64,000 nt of DNA from positions 2,480,001 to 2,544,000 of the forward strand of contig NZ_OY781472.1 in NCBI RefSeq assembly GCF_963677035.1. The letters are read 5' to 3'. Position numbers and translations under genes: made by a program. The notes under the pieces were generated by a model that was not told the origin of the DNA, searched no databases, and saw only the letters and a list, made by a program, of their open reading frames with translations. This stretch comes from an uncultured Hyphomonas sp. GTDB taxonomy: Bacteria; Pseudomonadota; Alphaproteobacteria; Caulobacterales; Hyphomonadaceae. Shown piece after piece: positions 27,720 through 36,720 of the stretch. Each line of letters opens with the position of its first letter. Positions within the stretch are counted from its first letter, which is position 1.

Positions 27720-29414
27720 ATGGGCAATAAACTTCAGCGTAGTTTTAACTGGGGCGGCATTTTCATCGGGATGCTGGTTTTTGTCATTGCGCTTTGGGTG
27801 GGCAATTACGTGGCAAAAATGCGCGCTGTGGAAGCGGAGGCCACCCGGGGGCAGAGGTCCGCTGCGCTTCTTACGGCCAGCTTCCGGCGGGAACTCGAAA
27901 AGTTTCGCCTCGCATCTGTCGTTCTGGCGCTAGAAGGGGATGTCACGGGTGTTTTTGATTCTGACCCCTTGGATCCAAACTTACTTGAGGCGCTGAACGG
28001 CAAGCTTGAGTTGATCTCAAATCAGACCGAGGCTGCGGCAGTCTACTTGATCAGACCAGATGGGGTGACCATCGCCTCCAGCAACTCACGCGAGCCAACA
28101 TCTTTCGTGGGGTCTAATTATTCATTTCGGGCCTATTTCAGAGAAGCTTTGAACCGCGGCGAATTTGAGCAGTTTGCGTTGGGATCTGTGAGCCGTCGGC
28201 CTGGATTGTATATTGGACGGCGCGTCGAAAAGAATGGTCAAATCCTGGGGGTCGTTGTTATCAAGGTTGAATTCGACGGGTTGGAAAGTGAATGGTCCGA
28301 AGCTGACAATCTTGCCTTCGCAACGAACGATAAGGGGGTGATCCTTGTTACCAGCGTCCCAGATTGGCGTTTCCAGACAATCTCGCGTTTGTCTGTAGAA
28401 GACCAATCAAGAAGTCTCCGTAATCTAGACTTTGGAGATAAGCCGCTTTCAGAAAATACTCTCTATAAAGATGAACTTGTGTCAGCGGATCGTGCGTTGA
28501 TTGATGTCTCTCGTCCGTATCTTGATATCGTAAATCGTCTTGATCGCGACTGGTCAGTGCATGTGCTCATCGATACGTCCCATAGTATCAGATCGGGCGT
28601 GCTGCAGATGCAGGCAGCAATTGTCGCATTCTTTATGTTCTTGGTCGCGGCCGGAAGCCTGCTGTACTACAGGCGAAATACACTCAAATTGAGAGCCGAG
28701 CGCCAGCTGAACGAGAGGCTCAGGGTGATGAATGAACGGCTTGTACAAGCAAATAAGCTGGCCACTTTGGGACAGATCGCTGCCGGAGTGGGGCATGAAA
28801 TCAATCAACCTCTTGCTGCGATAGGATCATACGCAGACAGCGCGCGGAAACTGCTCGTCAGCGGTAAAAATGAAACTGCTGATGAAAACTTGAGCCGGAT
28901 CAGTGAGCTGACGGAACGGATCGGCCGAATTACAGGCGAACTGCGCGGATTCTCGCGCAAGGCGAGCGGCCTTATTGAACCAGTCAATGTGATGGTGCCG
29001 ATTGAGGGTGCACTTCTTCTTATGAACGACAGGCTGGATTCAATGCGGGCAGAGGTGCGGTTCACGAATCCGGGTGAGGTACGAAACGTGATGGCCGAAA
29101 GTGTAAGGCTGGAGCAGGTCTTCGTAAACTTGTTTCAGAACTCACTTGAGGCCGGTGGTGATGGCACCATCATTGAGATTTCCTTCAAGGTGGATGGCAC
29201 TCGGTTTGTCATTACGATTGCTGACAATGGCCCAGGGCTTTCGGAACATGTCCGGGAGAATTTATTCCGGCCCTTTTCGACTTCCAAACGTGATGGCCTG
29301 GGGCTCGGGCTTGTGATCTCACGTGATATTCTCGCCGAATTCGGCGGAGAACTTACTGCAGAGCCGTCTGTGAAAGGAGCTGTCTTTTCCATGAGGATGA
29401 AAATTGCATCATGA
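27720..29414 (+). CDS. dctB: C4-dicarboxylate sensor histidine kinase DctB
   Basis: 564 residues. First membrane helix at about 11-32, a periplasmic PDC/CACHE-type sensor (33-300) with the typical DctB stretch FVGSNYSFRAYFREAL and ALGSVSRRPGLYIGRRV, and a second helix at about 300-317. A coiled linker leads to HisKA with LATLGQIAAGVGHEINQPLAAI (His359 phosphorylated) and a HATPase domain with NSLEAGGDG, DNGPGL and GLGLGLVISRDI. It senses extracellular dicarboxylate and phosphorylates DctD. It overlaps dctD by 4 bases (ATGA), so translation is coupled. No clear Shine-Dalgarno at the ATG. Confidence 0.93.
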   Translation: MGNKLQRSFNWGGIFIGMLVFVIALWVGNYVAKMRAVEAEATRGQRSAALLTASFRRELEKFRLASVVLALEGDVTGVFDSDPLDPNLLEALNGKLELISNQTEAAAVYLIRPDGVTIASSNSREPTSFVGSNYSFRAYFREALNRGEFEQFALGSVSRRPGLYIGRRVEKNGQILGVVVIKVEFDGLESEWSEADNLAFATNDKGVILVTSVPDWRFQTISRLSVEDQSRSLRNLDFGDKPLSENTLYKDELVSADRALIDVSRPYLDIVNRLDRDWSVHVLIDTSHSIRSGVLQMQAAIVAFFMFLVAAGSLLYYRRNTLKLRAERQLNERLRVMNERLVQANKLATLGQIAAGVGHEINQPLAAIGSYADSARKLLVSGKNETADENLSRISELTERIGRITGELRGFSRKASGLIEPVNVMVPIEGALLLMNDRLDSMRAEVRFTNPGEVRNVMAESVRLEQVFVNLFQNSLEAGGDGTIIEISFKVDGTRFVITIADNGPGLSEHVRENLFRPFSTSKRDGLGLGLVISRDILAEFGGELTAEPSVKGAVFSMRMKIAS

Positions 29415-30760
29415 CTGATTTTGATGTCGTCTTCATTGATGACGATGCCGATATCCGTGAATCGAGCCGTCAGAGCCTGCTTCTTGCAGAGATTAGGCCG
29501 TGTGTTCTTGCGAGTGCGGATAAGCTGTTGGAAGAAATAGACTCCACCTTCAGGGGAGTGGTTGTAACCGACATTCGTATGCCTGGAATTGATGGACTCG
29601 AGTTGTTTCGGCGTATTCAGGAGATTGATCCAGAATTGCCCGTTATCCTGATTTCCGGTCACAGTGATATTGAGACTGCTGTCGATGCCGTACAGCGCGG
29701 CGCTTATGATTTTCTTGCAAAGCCTTTCACGCCCAAACGCCTCATAGCGAGCATCAGACGTGCATTGAAAAGCAGAGAGCTGATCCTCGAAAATCGAGAA
29801 CTTAAAGCCGCGGCATTCGCTTTTTCGGCTTCAGAGCGCCTCTTGGGCGGAACAAAATCTATAGAGAGTTTGCGAAGAACGATTGATCACGTCGCCCCGA
29901 TCTCCGTTGACATCGTCATTGAGGGCGAAACAGGCACAGGGAAAAGTCTGATTGCAAACCTGCTGCATGAAGGCAGCACAAGAAAGAGCCGTTCAGCCGT
30001 TGTGATTGATTGCGGCGCTATTCCAGAACATCTCATCGATGTTGAGTTATTTGGGCAGGTCAGTGGTGCGCTTCCGGGCGTACAGCATTCCAAGCGTGGA
30101 CTCATCGAGCAGGCGCATCGCAGCACACTTATTTTTGATGCAATTGATGCAATGTCGAGTGGCATGCAGAGAAAGCTGGAGCGCGTTCTGGACTCGCGCG
30201 AGGTTGTTCCACTGGGAGGGAATTCGGCGAAACACATTGATGTGCGGATCGTCTCAACCAGCCGAGCCAGTTTGGCGTCCTTGGTCGCAGATGGGGAATT
30301 CTCGGCTGCGTTGTATTACCGTCTGAACGGTCTAACACTTAAACTGCCACCTTTGCGGGAGCGGAGAGAAGACATTCCCGTTTTGTTTGGCAGCTTTCTC
30401 GCGAGTGCTTGCCGCAAATTCAATGTTCCTCAGCCCTCTCTTACACCGGAGGTCTGGCAGCGACTGGTGCGGCATGACTGGTTTGGGAATGCGCGGGAGC
30501 TGCAACATTACGCGGAGCAGTTCGCGCTGGGATTTGTGGATGAGGCAATCGGGAGCAAATTTGAAAGCCCGATCGGTGAAGGTGGCATCAAGCAAAAGCT
30601 GAGAGATTATGAAAAGGCGCTGATTGAAGAGGTACTCTTTGAGCAAAAGGGAGATGTACAGTCCGTGCTTGATAAGCTCGATCTGCCGCGAAAGACATTT
30701 TATGATAAAGTGAAACGACTGAAGATCGATATTTCAAGATTCAGAGTTGGTGGCCGATAG
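29411..30760 (+). CDS. dctD: DctD-like sigma-54-type response regulator with degenerate AAA+ motifs
   Basis: 449 residues: receiver domain with Asp54 as phosphoacceptor (VVTDIRMPGIDG) and Lys104 (FLAKPF), AAA+ domain (about 145-375), and a Fis-type C-terminal helix-turn-helix ending LPRKTFYDKVKRLKID, which is typical of DctD. Walker A is intact (GETGTGKS, 172-179). The GAFTGA loop that contacts sigma-54 reads GALPGV (219-224), and Walker B reads TLIFDAI with Ala244 where the catalytic Glu is expected. The YYRLNGLTLKLPPLRERREDIP arginine region is kept. ATP hydrolysis and sigma-54 remodelling are therefore doubtful; the protein may bind DNA and respond to DctB in another way. Confidence 0.9.
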   Translation: MTDFDVVFIDDDADIRESSRQSLLLAEIRPCVLASADKLLEEIDSTFRGVVVTDIRMPGIDGLELFRRIQEIDPELPVILISGHSDIETAVDAVQRGAYDFLAKPFTPKRLIASIRRALKSRELILENRELKAAAFAFSASERLLGGTKSIESLRRTIDHVAPISVDIVIEGETGTGKSLIANLLHEGSTRKSRSAVVIDCGAIPEHLIDVELFGQVSGALPGVQHSKRGLIEQAHRSTLIFDAIDAMSSGMQRKLERVLDSREVVPLGGNSAKHIDVRIVSTSRASLASLVADGEFSAALYYRLNGLTLKLPPLRERREDIPVLFGSFLASACRKFNVPQPSLTPEVWQRLVRHDWFGNARELQHYAEQFALGFVDEAIGSKFESPIGEGGIKQKLRDYEKALIEEVLFEQKGDVQSVLDKLDLPRKTFYDKVKRLKIDISRFRVGGR

Positions 30761-30787
30761 CAGCGGTCTCGTCTTTATCACTCAAGG

Positions 30788-31389
30788 GGATTGTCAGCGG
30801 AATCGACCTTGGGGCGGTCAATCCTTGAGCTTAGGCTTTAGAAATGAGCCAGAACCCATTTCGCTACTTCAAGACATCGCCCGAGATCATCTGGCTTGGT
30901 GTACTTATGTAGGTCAGATTTTCGCTCTTAGCTTCGGAATGTCGAAGACCTTCTCTGCGAGTGGAGGATCGATATTTGCTATCAGACGATGCGGCATTGG
31001 GTGGATCACTTCGGAAGGTACTTCCCGCACCAGATCCGCAAATATCGCTCTGAAGGGATGACGCAGTTGCCACAATGGCAGTGGCGCTTGGACGAGGTTT
31101 TTTCATCAAGGACTATCACTTACCTTTCCGAAGGCGGACGCGAGCCATGTGCCATTTCCTACGCATGCGAAGCTTGCTAAATTTCGGTTCAACCCATTCG
31201 TCTGTGTGCAACCACTTCAATCATCAAGGGAATATCGAGAGCAGGGCCTGATTCAAATTGCTACGAGACGCTGCTCCTCTCGAGTGGCGCGAGTTGATCG
31301 CTGTCTGAGGCTTGCTCGTTCGCGAAATGCGGAGACTCGTGCCGGTTCGTCCGGCAACCCCCTCTCAAGCCCGGTTCCGCTGACAATGC
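30788..31389 (+). mobile_element. IS6-family remnant, copy 3 (internal deletion)
   Basis: The ends are the best preserved in the window: GGATTGTCAGCGGAA at 30788-30802 and its inverted partner TTCCGCTGACAATGC at 31375-31389. Inside, transposase sequence is recognisable from 30844 (SQNPFRYFKTSPEII) but carries a nonsense codon at the MMYVRF site and frameshifts. It lacks about 250 bases between the first Asp region (TGGACGAGGTT) and the sequence after the DDE glutamate. It cannot encode a transposase. Confidence 0.8.
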
Positions 31390-31403
31390 TTGTCCGGGAA
31401 GGA

Positions 31404-32984
31404 TCAATCTCGGGCTTTCGTCAGCGTCCCCGGCTGGCAGCATGCACTCGGCGGACGTCGGTGATGCGTCGACTGTTCGTAGCCGTACCCCAGTTTGTAA
31501 AGCTCTGCTTCGCTGTTCGCGCGGCCGAGAAACTGTATCCCCGCGGGCAGGCTTTCATAGGTGAAGCCCATTGGCACGGTTAGGGCCGGCAGACCGCTCG
31601 GTGGCGCTAGGCGCTGGGAATTGTCGCCTTTATAATCTTCTTCGACTCTATCAAGGCGCGCCGGCGGATAACGCCATGACGGATAAACAAGTGCATCAAG
31701 TTGGCCGTCATCCATGGCTATCAAAAGATCTTTCCTGATCCGCTGACGAACTTCATTTGCAGAAGGGTCTCCGCATGGCGTCCCGTCCGCTCGCGTCGGA
31801 TCATCCACGTCAGATTTTCCAAACCATTCCCAGGCGCCTTTTGTGTAGGGAGCATAGACGCCTGCTTCAAAGGCTTGCATGGGGTCATTGATCTTCGCGT
31901 GCATTCCGGGCTGGGTGAGGTATTCGTGCACATCCTTCCGAAAGGAACGGCAACCCCAACTTGCGTCCAAGTCTTCCTTTATATTTGGAATTGGTGCCGG
32001 GTCGACGATGATCGCTCCCGCTGACTTCATGTCTTCCAGTGCGCCGTTGAATAACGCCAACACTTGCGGATCGGTATCTTCAACCGAGGCCAATTCGCGG
32101 ACGACGCCGATGCGTGCCCCCTTCAGCCCCTTGATGTCCAATGCAGTCGTGTAATCTGTACCTTCGCCAACGAGCACGGACAGCATCCGCGCATTATCTT
32201 CCACGGTACGCGTCATTGGCCCGACCACATCGGAGCCGAGGACCAGCGGCACGATGCCGTCGAGACTGATCAAGCCATGTGTTGATCGCATCCCGACCAG
32301 CGACAGGTGTGAGGATGGACCGCGAATTGAGTTTCCCGTGTCGGTTCCCAGCCCAGCGATCGCAAAGCTCGACGCCACGCCAGACGCTGTTCCGCCTGAA
32401 GATCCGGCGGGCGTATAGTCCAGATTGTAGGCGTTGGCGGTGACGCCCGCGCTGGTGCTTTCCGTCCGTTTGGCGCTGAAGGCCCATTCAGCCATGTTAG
32501 TTTTGGCGAGCACGATTGCTCCAGCGGCCTCAAGCCGATCGACGATCGAGGCATTGTTAGGTGGAATATTGTCGCTCAGCATTTCCGACCCAGCGGTCGT
32601 CGGAATCCCTGCGACGTCTATATTGTCTTTCACGAGTATCGGTGTGCAGAAGAGCGGTGGTCGGGCGTCAGAGGTGTCTGCGATCCTGGCCTGTTCGCGC
32701 GCCCGGTCGTACAGTTTGAACGTGATTGCGTTCATATGGCGGGCCTGATCGAATGTTTCGATGCGTTTGATATAGGCCTCGACCACAGCAGCGCAGCTGG
32801 TTCTTCCCGCGTTGATGGCCGCCTGCACATCAGCTATGCGGCCTTCAATGATCAGGTCATCAGGCGCCATTCCGGCCATCGCCCGCGTCCCGTTAGTCTG
32901 ATCCTGTTCCTGTCCCTGCGGACTAATGCAACCTGCCACTATGCAGCACGCCAGAGCCACCGCTGTGTTTTTTTTCGCGATCAT
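31404..32984 (-). CDS. Amidase-signature enzyme with lipoprotein signal
   Basis: 526 residues from the ATG at 32984, which has GGAGAAAACC in front. The frame continues upstream, but only into IS sequence. The N-terminus MIAKKNTAVALACCIVAGC has a lipobox (VAGC, Cys19), so a lipid-anchored periplasmic enzyme is predicted. The amidase Ser-cisSer-Lys triad is visible: Lys in PILVKDNIDVAGIPTTAGSE, cis-Ser in PAGSSGGTASG, and nucleophile Ser in GTDTGNSIRGPSS, here Asn-Ser rather than the usual Gly-Ser. The nitrile, amide or peptide substrate is unknown. The gene lies between IS6 copies 3 and 4; its stop is 14 bases from the inner end of copy 3, suggesting the 3' end could have been shaped by the insertion. 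Confidence 0.88.
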   Translation of the reverse strand: MIAKKNTAVALACCIVAGCISPQGQEQDQTNGTRAMAGMAPDDLIIEGRIADVQAAINAGRTSCAAVVEAYIKRIETFDQARHMNAITFKLYDRAREQARIADTSDARPPLFCTPILVKDNIDVAGIPTTAGSEMLSDNIPPNNASIVDRLEAAGAIVLAKTNMAEWAFSAKRTESTSAGVTANAYNLDYTPAGSSGGTASGVASSFAIAGLGTDTGNSIRGPSSHLSLVGMRSTHGLISLDGIVPLVLGSDVVGPMTRTVEDNARMLSVLVGEGTDYTTALDIKGLKGARIGVVRELASVEDTDPQVLALFNGALEDMKSAGAIIVDPAPIPNIKEDLDASWGCRSFRKDVHEYLTQPGMHAKINDPMQAFEAGVYAPYTKGAWEWFGKSDVDDPTRADGTPCGDPSANEVRQRIRKDLLIAMDDGQLDALVYPSWRYPPARLDRVEEDYKGDNSQRLAPPSGLPALTVPMGFTYESLPAGIQFLGRANSEAELYKLGYGYEQSTHHRRPPSACCQPGTLTKARD

Positions 32985-33139
32985 GGTTTTCTCCTGGTCC
33001 ACCTCATTTGAGTGGCTGAACGTGACGCTCGCCCTTGCGTGATGCGTAACGGCATTCCCACCGTCGTGCCCCAACGTATGGCCGATAAGAGCCGCAGACA
33101 ACGCTGATAATGAACACTGAACCTGGCGGCCATCCTGAA

Positions 33140-33706
33140 GTGCTGTCAGATGGGGGGTGCCAAAGGAACTCGGCTTGAGGCGGTCAATCCTGACGTCTAG
33201 CCTCAGGACATGAGCCAGAACCCATTTCGCTACTTCAAGACGTCGCCTGAGATTATCCAACTCGCGGTCATGATGTACGTTCGATTTCCGCTCTCGCTGC
33301 GCAACGTCGAAGACCTGCTCCACGAGCGAGGGATCGATATCTGTCGCGAAGACCAGAGACAAGGCTTCTGCATTGAAAATAATGAGAAAAACCATGAAAT
33401 GCTATGGCGGTCCCAAGGTGATCGTGACGGGCAAATGCCCATCACATCAGGCAGCAATGAAGACGATCTGGAACGAGGGCCGCCAGGAAACTGGCCGACA
33501 CCTCAATAACCGGGCAGAAAATTCCCACCTGCCGTATCGACGACGAGAGCGGGCCATGTCCCGTTTCCGGCGGATGCGAAGTTTGCAAAAGTTCGCTTCA
33601 ATCCATTCGTCTGTGTACAATCACTTCAATCATCAAAGGAACATCGAGAGCAGGTCCAGGTTCAAATCACTCCGACGGAGACTGTTTCGAGTTTGTCTGA
33701 CAGCAC
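33140..33706 (+). mobile_element. IS6-family remnant, copy 4 (internal deletion)
   Basis: Perfect 11-base inverted ends GTGCTGTCAGA (33140-33150) and TCTGACAGCAC (33696-33706). The transposase starts at 33210 (MSQNPFRYFKTSPEIIQL) and is intact to RGIDICRE near 33350. It then jumps by a deletion of about 200 bases, with a few bases of microhomology, to the region after the first catalytic Asp and continues in another frame to the C-terminus. The second catalytic Asp is also lost (VIVTGKCPS for VVTDKCPS). The element is dead. Confidence 0.8.
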
Positions 33707-33709
33707 CCT

Positions 33710-34579
33710 TCAGGGAAGTCGCGTGAGCGCTCGCGCAAGGAAGTTTGCCATTATGCGGTTTCTTGTCAGTCCGGCGACATCTTCGTGGATCACCAGCCAA
33801 AACGCGCGTGTGACTGAGACATCGTTCTGGAGGAGGGGAGTCAGTCCGGGGTTACGATTGGCCATAAATGTTGGAAGAATGCCAAGTCCGGCGCCAGCCG
33901 ATACCATTTCAAGTTGAGCGACAATGCTTGAACTACAAAGATGTGGAGTGAGACCTGGCAATAATTCGTCAAAATAGCGAAGTTGCGAGGAATAAATCAG
34001 ATCATCGACATATCCGACGAGCTTATGATTTTGCAGGTCTGCGCGGGACTCGATGGGGGCGTTTTTCTCAAGATAGTCGCGGGCGCCATAAAGCTGCAGG
34101 GAGTAGTCGGTGAGCTTGCGTACTTTGAGGCGTCCAGCTGCAGGCCGGGCCAGCATGATGGACATGTCAGCCTGACGTTTTGGAACGCTGACAAAGCCTG
34201 ACAGGGCAATGAGATCAATATCGATTTTGGGATTACTGTCCCTGAACTTTTTCAGCGCCGGGGCGACCATTGCTGATCCAAGTCCTTCCGTAACCCCAAG
34301 CCGAATGCGGCCGGCCGCGCTTTGTTCAGATTCTGTTTCGGCGCGGATGTCCAAAGACACCGATTCCATGGCTTCAGCTTGAGACGCGAGGCGTTCTCCC
34401 GCCGCGGTCAGAACGTGACCTCGGCGGGTACGCTCAAACAAAGTTACGCCGAGATTTTGCTCCAGTCTCTTGATGCGTCGGCTAATCGTCGTGGCATCGA
34501 TTTGCAGATGTGCTGCGGCCCCTTCGAGTTTCGATTGCCGCGTAACATCAAGGAATATTTTTATATCGTCCCAGTTCAT
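33710..34579 (-). CDS. LysR-family transcriptional regulator
   Basis: 289 residues from the ATG at 34579 (MNWDDIKIFLDVTRQ). The upstream in-frame ATG at 34681 would add 34 residues unlike the family. N-terminal winged helix: LEGAAAHLQIDATTISRRIKRLEQNLG and LFERTRRGHVLTAAGE. The rest is a type-2 periplasmic-binding-like effector domain (LRYFDELLPGLTPHLCSSSIV, AGAGLGILPTFMA). The stop lies 4 bases beyond the right end of IS copy 4, so the last few residues may derive from the insertion junction. It is divergent from mmsA, which it may regulate; lower in GC than mmsA. Confidence 0.87.
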   Translation of the reverse strand: MNWDDIKIFLDVTRQSKLEGAAAHLQIDATTISRRIKRLEQNLGVTLFERTRRGHVLTAAGERLASQAEAMESVSLDIRAETESEQSAAGRIRLGVTEGLGSAMVAPALKKFRDSNPKIDIDLIALSGFVSVPKRQADMSIMLARPAAGRLKVRKLTDYSLQLYGARDYLEKNAPIESRADLQNHKLVGYVDDLIYSSQLRYFDELLPGLTPHLCSSSIVAQLEMVSAGAGLGILPTFMANRNPGLTPLLQNDVSVTRAFWLVIHEDVAGLTRNRIMANFLARALTRLP

Positions 34580-34692
34580 ATCTGATCGTTTAGCCTGCGA
34601 AAACGCAGGTGTCATCTGCATTTGTCTCTGTATATCCGCATTCTTCCAGCACGTAGTCATTTCTAAAATTCGTAGGTTCAAGGGAGTCCAGC

Positions 34693-36189
34693 ATGCGCGA
34701 TGTGCATCATTTTATTGGCGGCCAGGGCGTGAGCGGTACGTCCGGCCGGTTCGGCGACATCTACAATCCGAACACCGGCGAGGTTCAGGCCCGCGTGGCG
34801 CTGGCAACCGAGGCGGAGCTGGATGCGGCGGTGGCGAATGCCGCAGCGGCTTTCCCGGCCTGGTCGATGACGAACCCGCAGCGCCGGGCGCGCGTGATGT
34901 TCGAGTTCAAGCGCCTGCTGGAAGCCAATATCGACGAGCTGGCCGAGTTGCTCTCCTCCGAGCATGGCAAAGTGGTCGCCGACTCCAAAGGCGACGTGCA
35001 GCGGGGCATCGACGTGGTCGAGTTCGCCTGCGGCATCCCGCACCTGCAGAAGGGCGAGTATACCGAGGGCGCAGGCCCCGGCATCGACGTCTATTCCATG
35101 CGCCAGCCGCTGGGCGTTGTGGCCGGCATCACGCCGTTCAACTTCCCCGCCATGATCCCGTGCTGGATGGCCGCCGTGGCGATTGCCTGCGGCAATACCT
35201 TCATCCTGAAGCCGTCCGAGAAAGACCCGTCGGTGCCGATGCGCCTGGCGGAACTGTTCCTGGAGGCCGGGGCTCCAGCTGGCGTGCTGAACGTGGTGAA
35301 CGGCGACAAGGTGGCCGTCGATGCCATCCTGAAGCATCCGGACATCAAGGCCGTCAGCTTCGTCGGATCGTCCGACATCGCACAATATGTCTATGCCACC
35401 GGCACGGCGCACGGCAAACGTGTGCAGGCCATGGGCGGGGCGAAGAACCACGGCATCATCATGCCGGACGCGAATCTGGAGCAGGCGGTGAAAGACATCG
35501 TCGGCGCGGCCTATGGCTCGGCGGGCGAACGCTGCATGGCGCTTCCCGTCGCGGTGACTGTGGGCCAGAAGACGGGCGACGAGTTCGTCGAGCGCATGCT
35601 GGACGCCGCCAAGGCGCTGAAGGTCGGTGTCTCGACCGACCCGGACGCGCATTATGGCCCGGTCGTCTCCGCTGCGCACAAGGCGAAGATCGAATCCTAC
35701 ATCCAGATGGGTGTGGACGAGGGCGCAGACCTGAAGCTCGATGGCCGCGGCCTGACCCTGCAGGGCAGCGAGGGCGGCTATTTCATCGGGCCGAGCCTGT
35801 TCGACAATGTGAAACCGGGCATGCAGTCCTACAAGGAAGAGATCTTCGGCCCGGTGCTGCAGGTTGTGCGCGCGGAGTCTCTGGAAGAGGCCGCGGCGCT
35901 GCCCTCCAATCACCAGTATGGCAATGGCTGCGCGATCTTCACCTCGAACGGCCGCGTGGCGCGGGAATTTGCGGCGCAGGTGAATGTCGGCATGGTCGGC
36001 GTCAACGTGCCGATCCCGGTGCCGGTCTCCTATCACACGTTCGGGGGCTGGAAACGCTCGGCCTTCGGCGATACCAACCAGCACGGCCCGGAAGGCGTGC
36101 GGTTCTGGACCAAGATCAAGACGATCACCCAGCGCTGGCCCGAAGGCGACATTGGCGACCAGGCGTTCATCATTCCGACGATGGGGTGA
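34693..36189 (+). CDS. mmsA: Methylmalonate-semialdehyde dehydrogenase (CoA-acylating)
   Basis: 498 residues, full length. Family-specific features are FIGGQGVSGTSGRFGDIYNPNTGE at the start, QPLGVVAGITPFNFPAMIP, SFVGSSDIAQYVY, and the catalytic Cys281 in GERCMALPVAV, which is the MMSDH form of the aldehyde dehydrogenase active site. It converts methylmalonate or malonate semialdehyde to propionyl- or acetyl-CoA with NAD and CoA in valine, beta-alanine or inositol breakdown. Shine-Dalgarno GGGAG precedes the ATG. The usual downstream partners (isobutyryl-CoA dehydrogenase, mmsB) are missing; only an acyl-CoA dehydrogenase fragment follows. The gene is markedly GC-rich compared with the sequence to its left. 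Confidence 0.95.
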   Translation: MRDVHHFIGGQGVSGTSGRFGDIYNPNTGEVQARVALATEAELDAAVANAAAAFPAWSMTNPQRRARVMFEFKRLLEANIDELAELLSSEHGKVVADSKGDVQRGIDVVEFACGIPHLQKGEYTEGAGPGIDVYSMRQPLGVVAGITPFNFPAMIPCWMAAVAIACGNTFILKPSEKDPSVPMRLAELFLEAGAPAGVLNVVNGDKVAVDAILKHPDIKAVSFVGSSDIAQYVYATGTAHGKRVQAMGGAKNHGIIMPDANLEQAVKDIVGAAYGSAGERCMALPVAVTVGQKTGDEFVERMLDAAKALKVGVSTDPDAHYGPVVSAAHKAKIESYIQMGVDEGADLKLDGRGLTLQGSEGGYFIGPSLFDNVKPGMQSYKEEIFGPVLQVVRAESLEEAAALPSNHQYGNGCAIFTSNGRVAREFAAQVNVGMVGVNVPIPVPVSYHTFGGWKRSAFGDTNQHGPEGVRFWTKIKTITQRWPEGDIGDQAFIIPTMG

Positions 36190-36369
36190 TTGCCCTGGAA
36201 ACCTGGAAGGGAGGGGCCATGAACATTGTGCTGACCGGTGGTGCCGGCCCTGTCCTCCTATCCGCGCCCGTTTCGCCTTCTTCCATGCGTTTCGGGACTC
36301 ACTTTGGCGTCCGCGCTGCGGGTCTCCAAGGACAAGCCATGGCGCCAAATCTGGTATGCGCTGATTGAT

Positions 36370-36468
36370 ATGCTACTGGACGAACAGCAGAGCCTGATTG
36401 TGGATACCGCGAGGGCGTTTGCCTATGAAAGGCTCCGCCCCAACGCCGAGCGATGGGATCGTGAGAAG
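36370..36468 (+). pseudogene. N-terminal fragment of an acyl-CoA dehydrogenase
   Basis: 33 codons, MLLDEQQSLIVDTARAFAYE then RLRPNAERWDREK, match the first helices of acyl-CoA dehydrogenases of the isobutyryl-CoA type. After this the frame continues to 36636 with sequence unlike any dehydrogenase. Such a gene normally sits directly downstream of mmsA, so this is a deletion scar in a valine-degradation operon. The flanks (36190-36369 and 36469-36720) hold no recognisable gene; a short ATG ORF at 36219 (MNIVLTGGAG) with a GGGAGGGG site also appears broken. Confidence 0.6.
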
Positions 36469-36720
36469 TGTCTCGATCGTCCCTGGAGAGCCGTTGATGG
36501 AATGGTAAAACGGCGTGTTATGGAACGAATGTCCGAATGGGATAGCGAAGGTGAAAACTTCGTCGACCTGTTGACTAAGCGGCTGTGGGAATCTGCGGCA
36601 CTCTGTGGCCAAATATCCCGTGCGTATGCGCCATAGTGTTGCGCTGGCGGCGGCTTGCCTGTGTAGTCGTGCGTCGAAATGGGTGTGGCAGCAAGCGCGC
36701 ATGAACCGGAAGGGATTATA

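Noticed and set aside
34470..36368. 632-codon plus-strand ORF in another frame through mmsA
   Set aside because: Arg/Gly-rich frame shadow of mmsA; the mmsA frame has intact catalytic motifs.
36469..36720. tRNA or small RNA after the acyl-CoA dehydrogenase fragment
   Set aside because: No cloverleaf arms or terminator could be seen; the sequence is simply unassigned.
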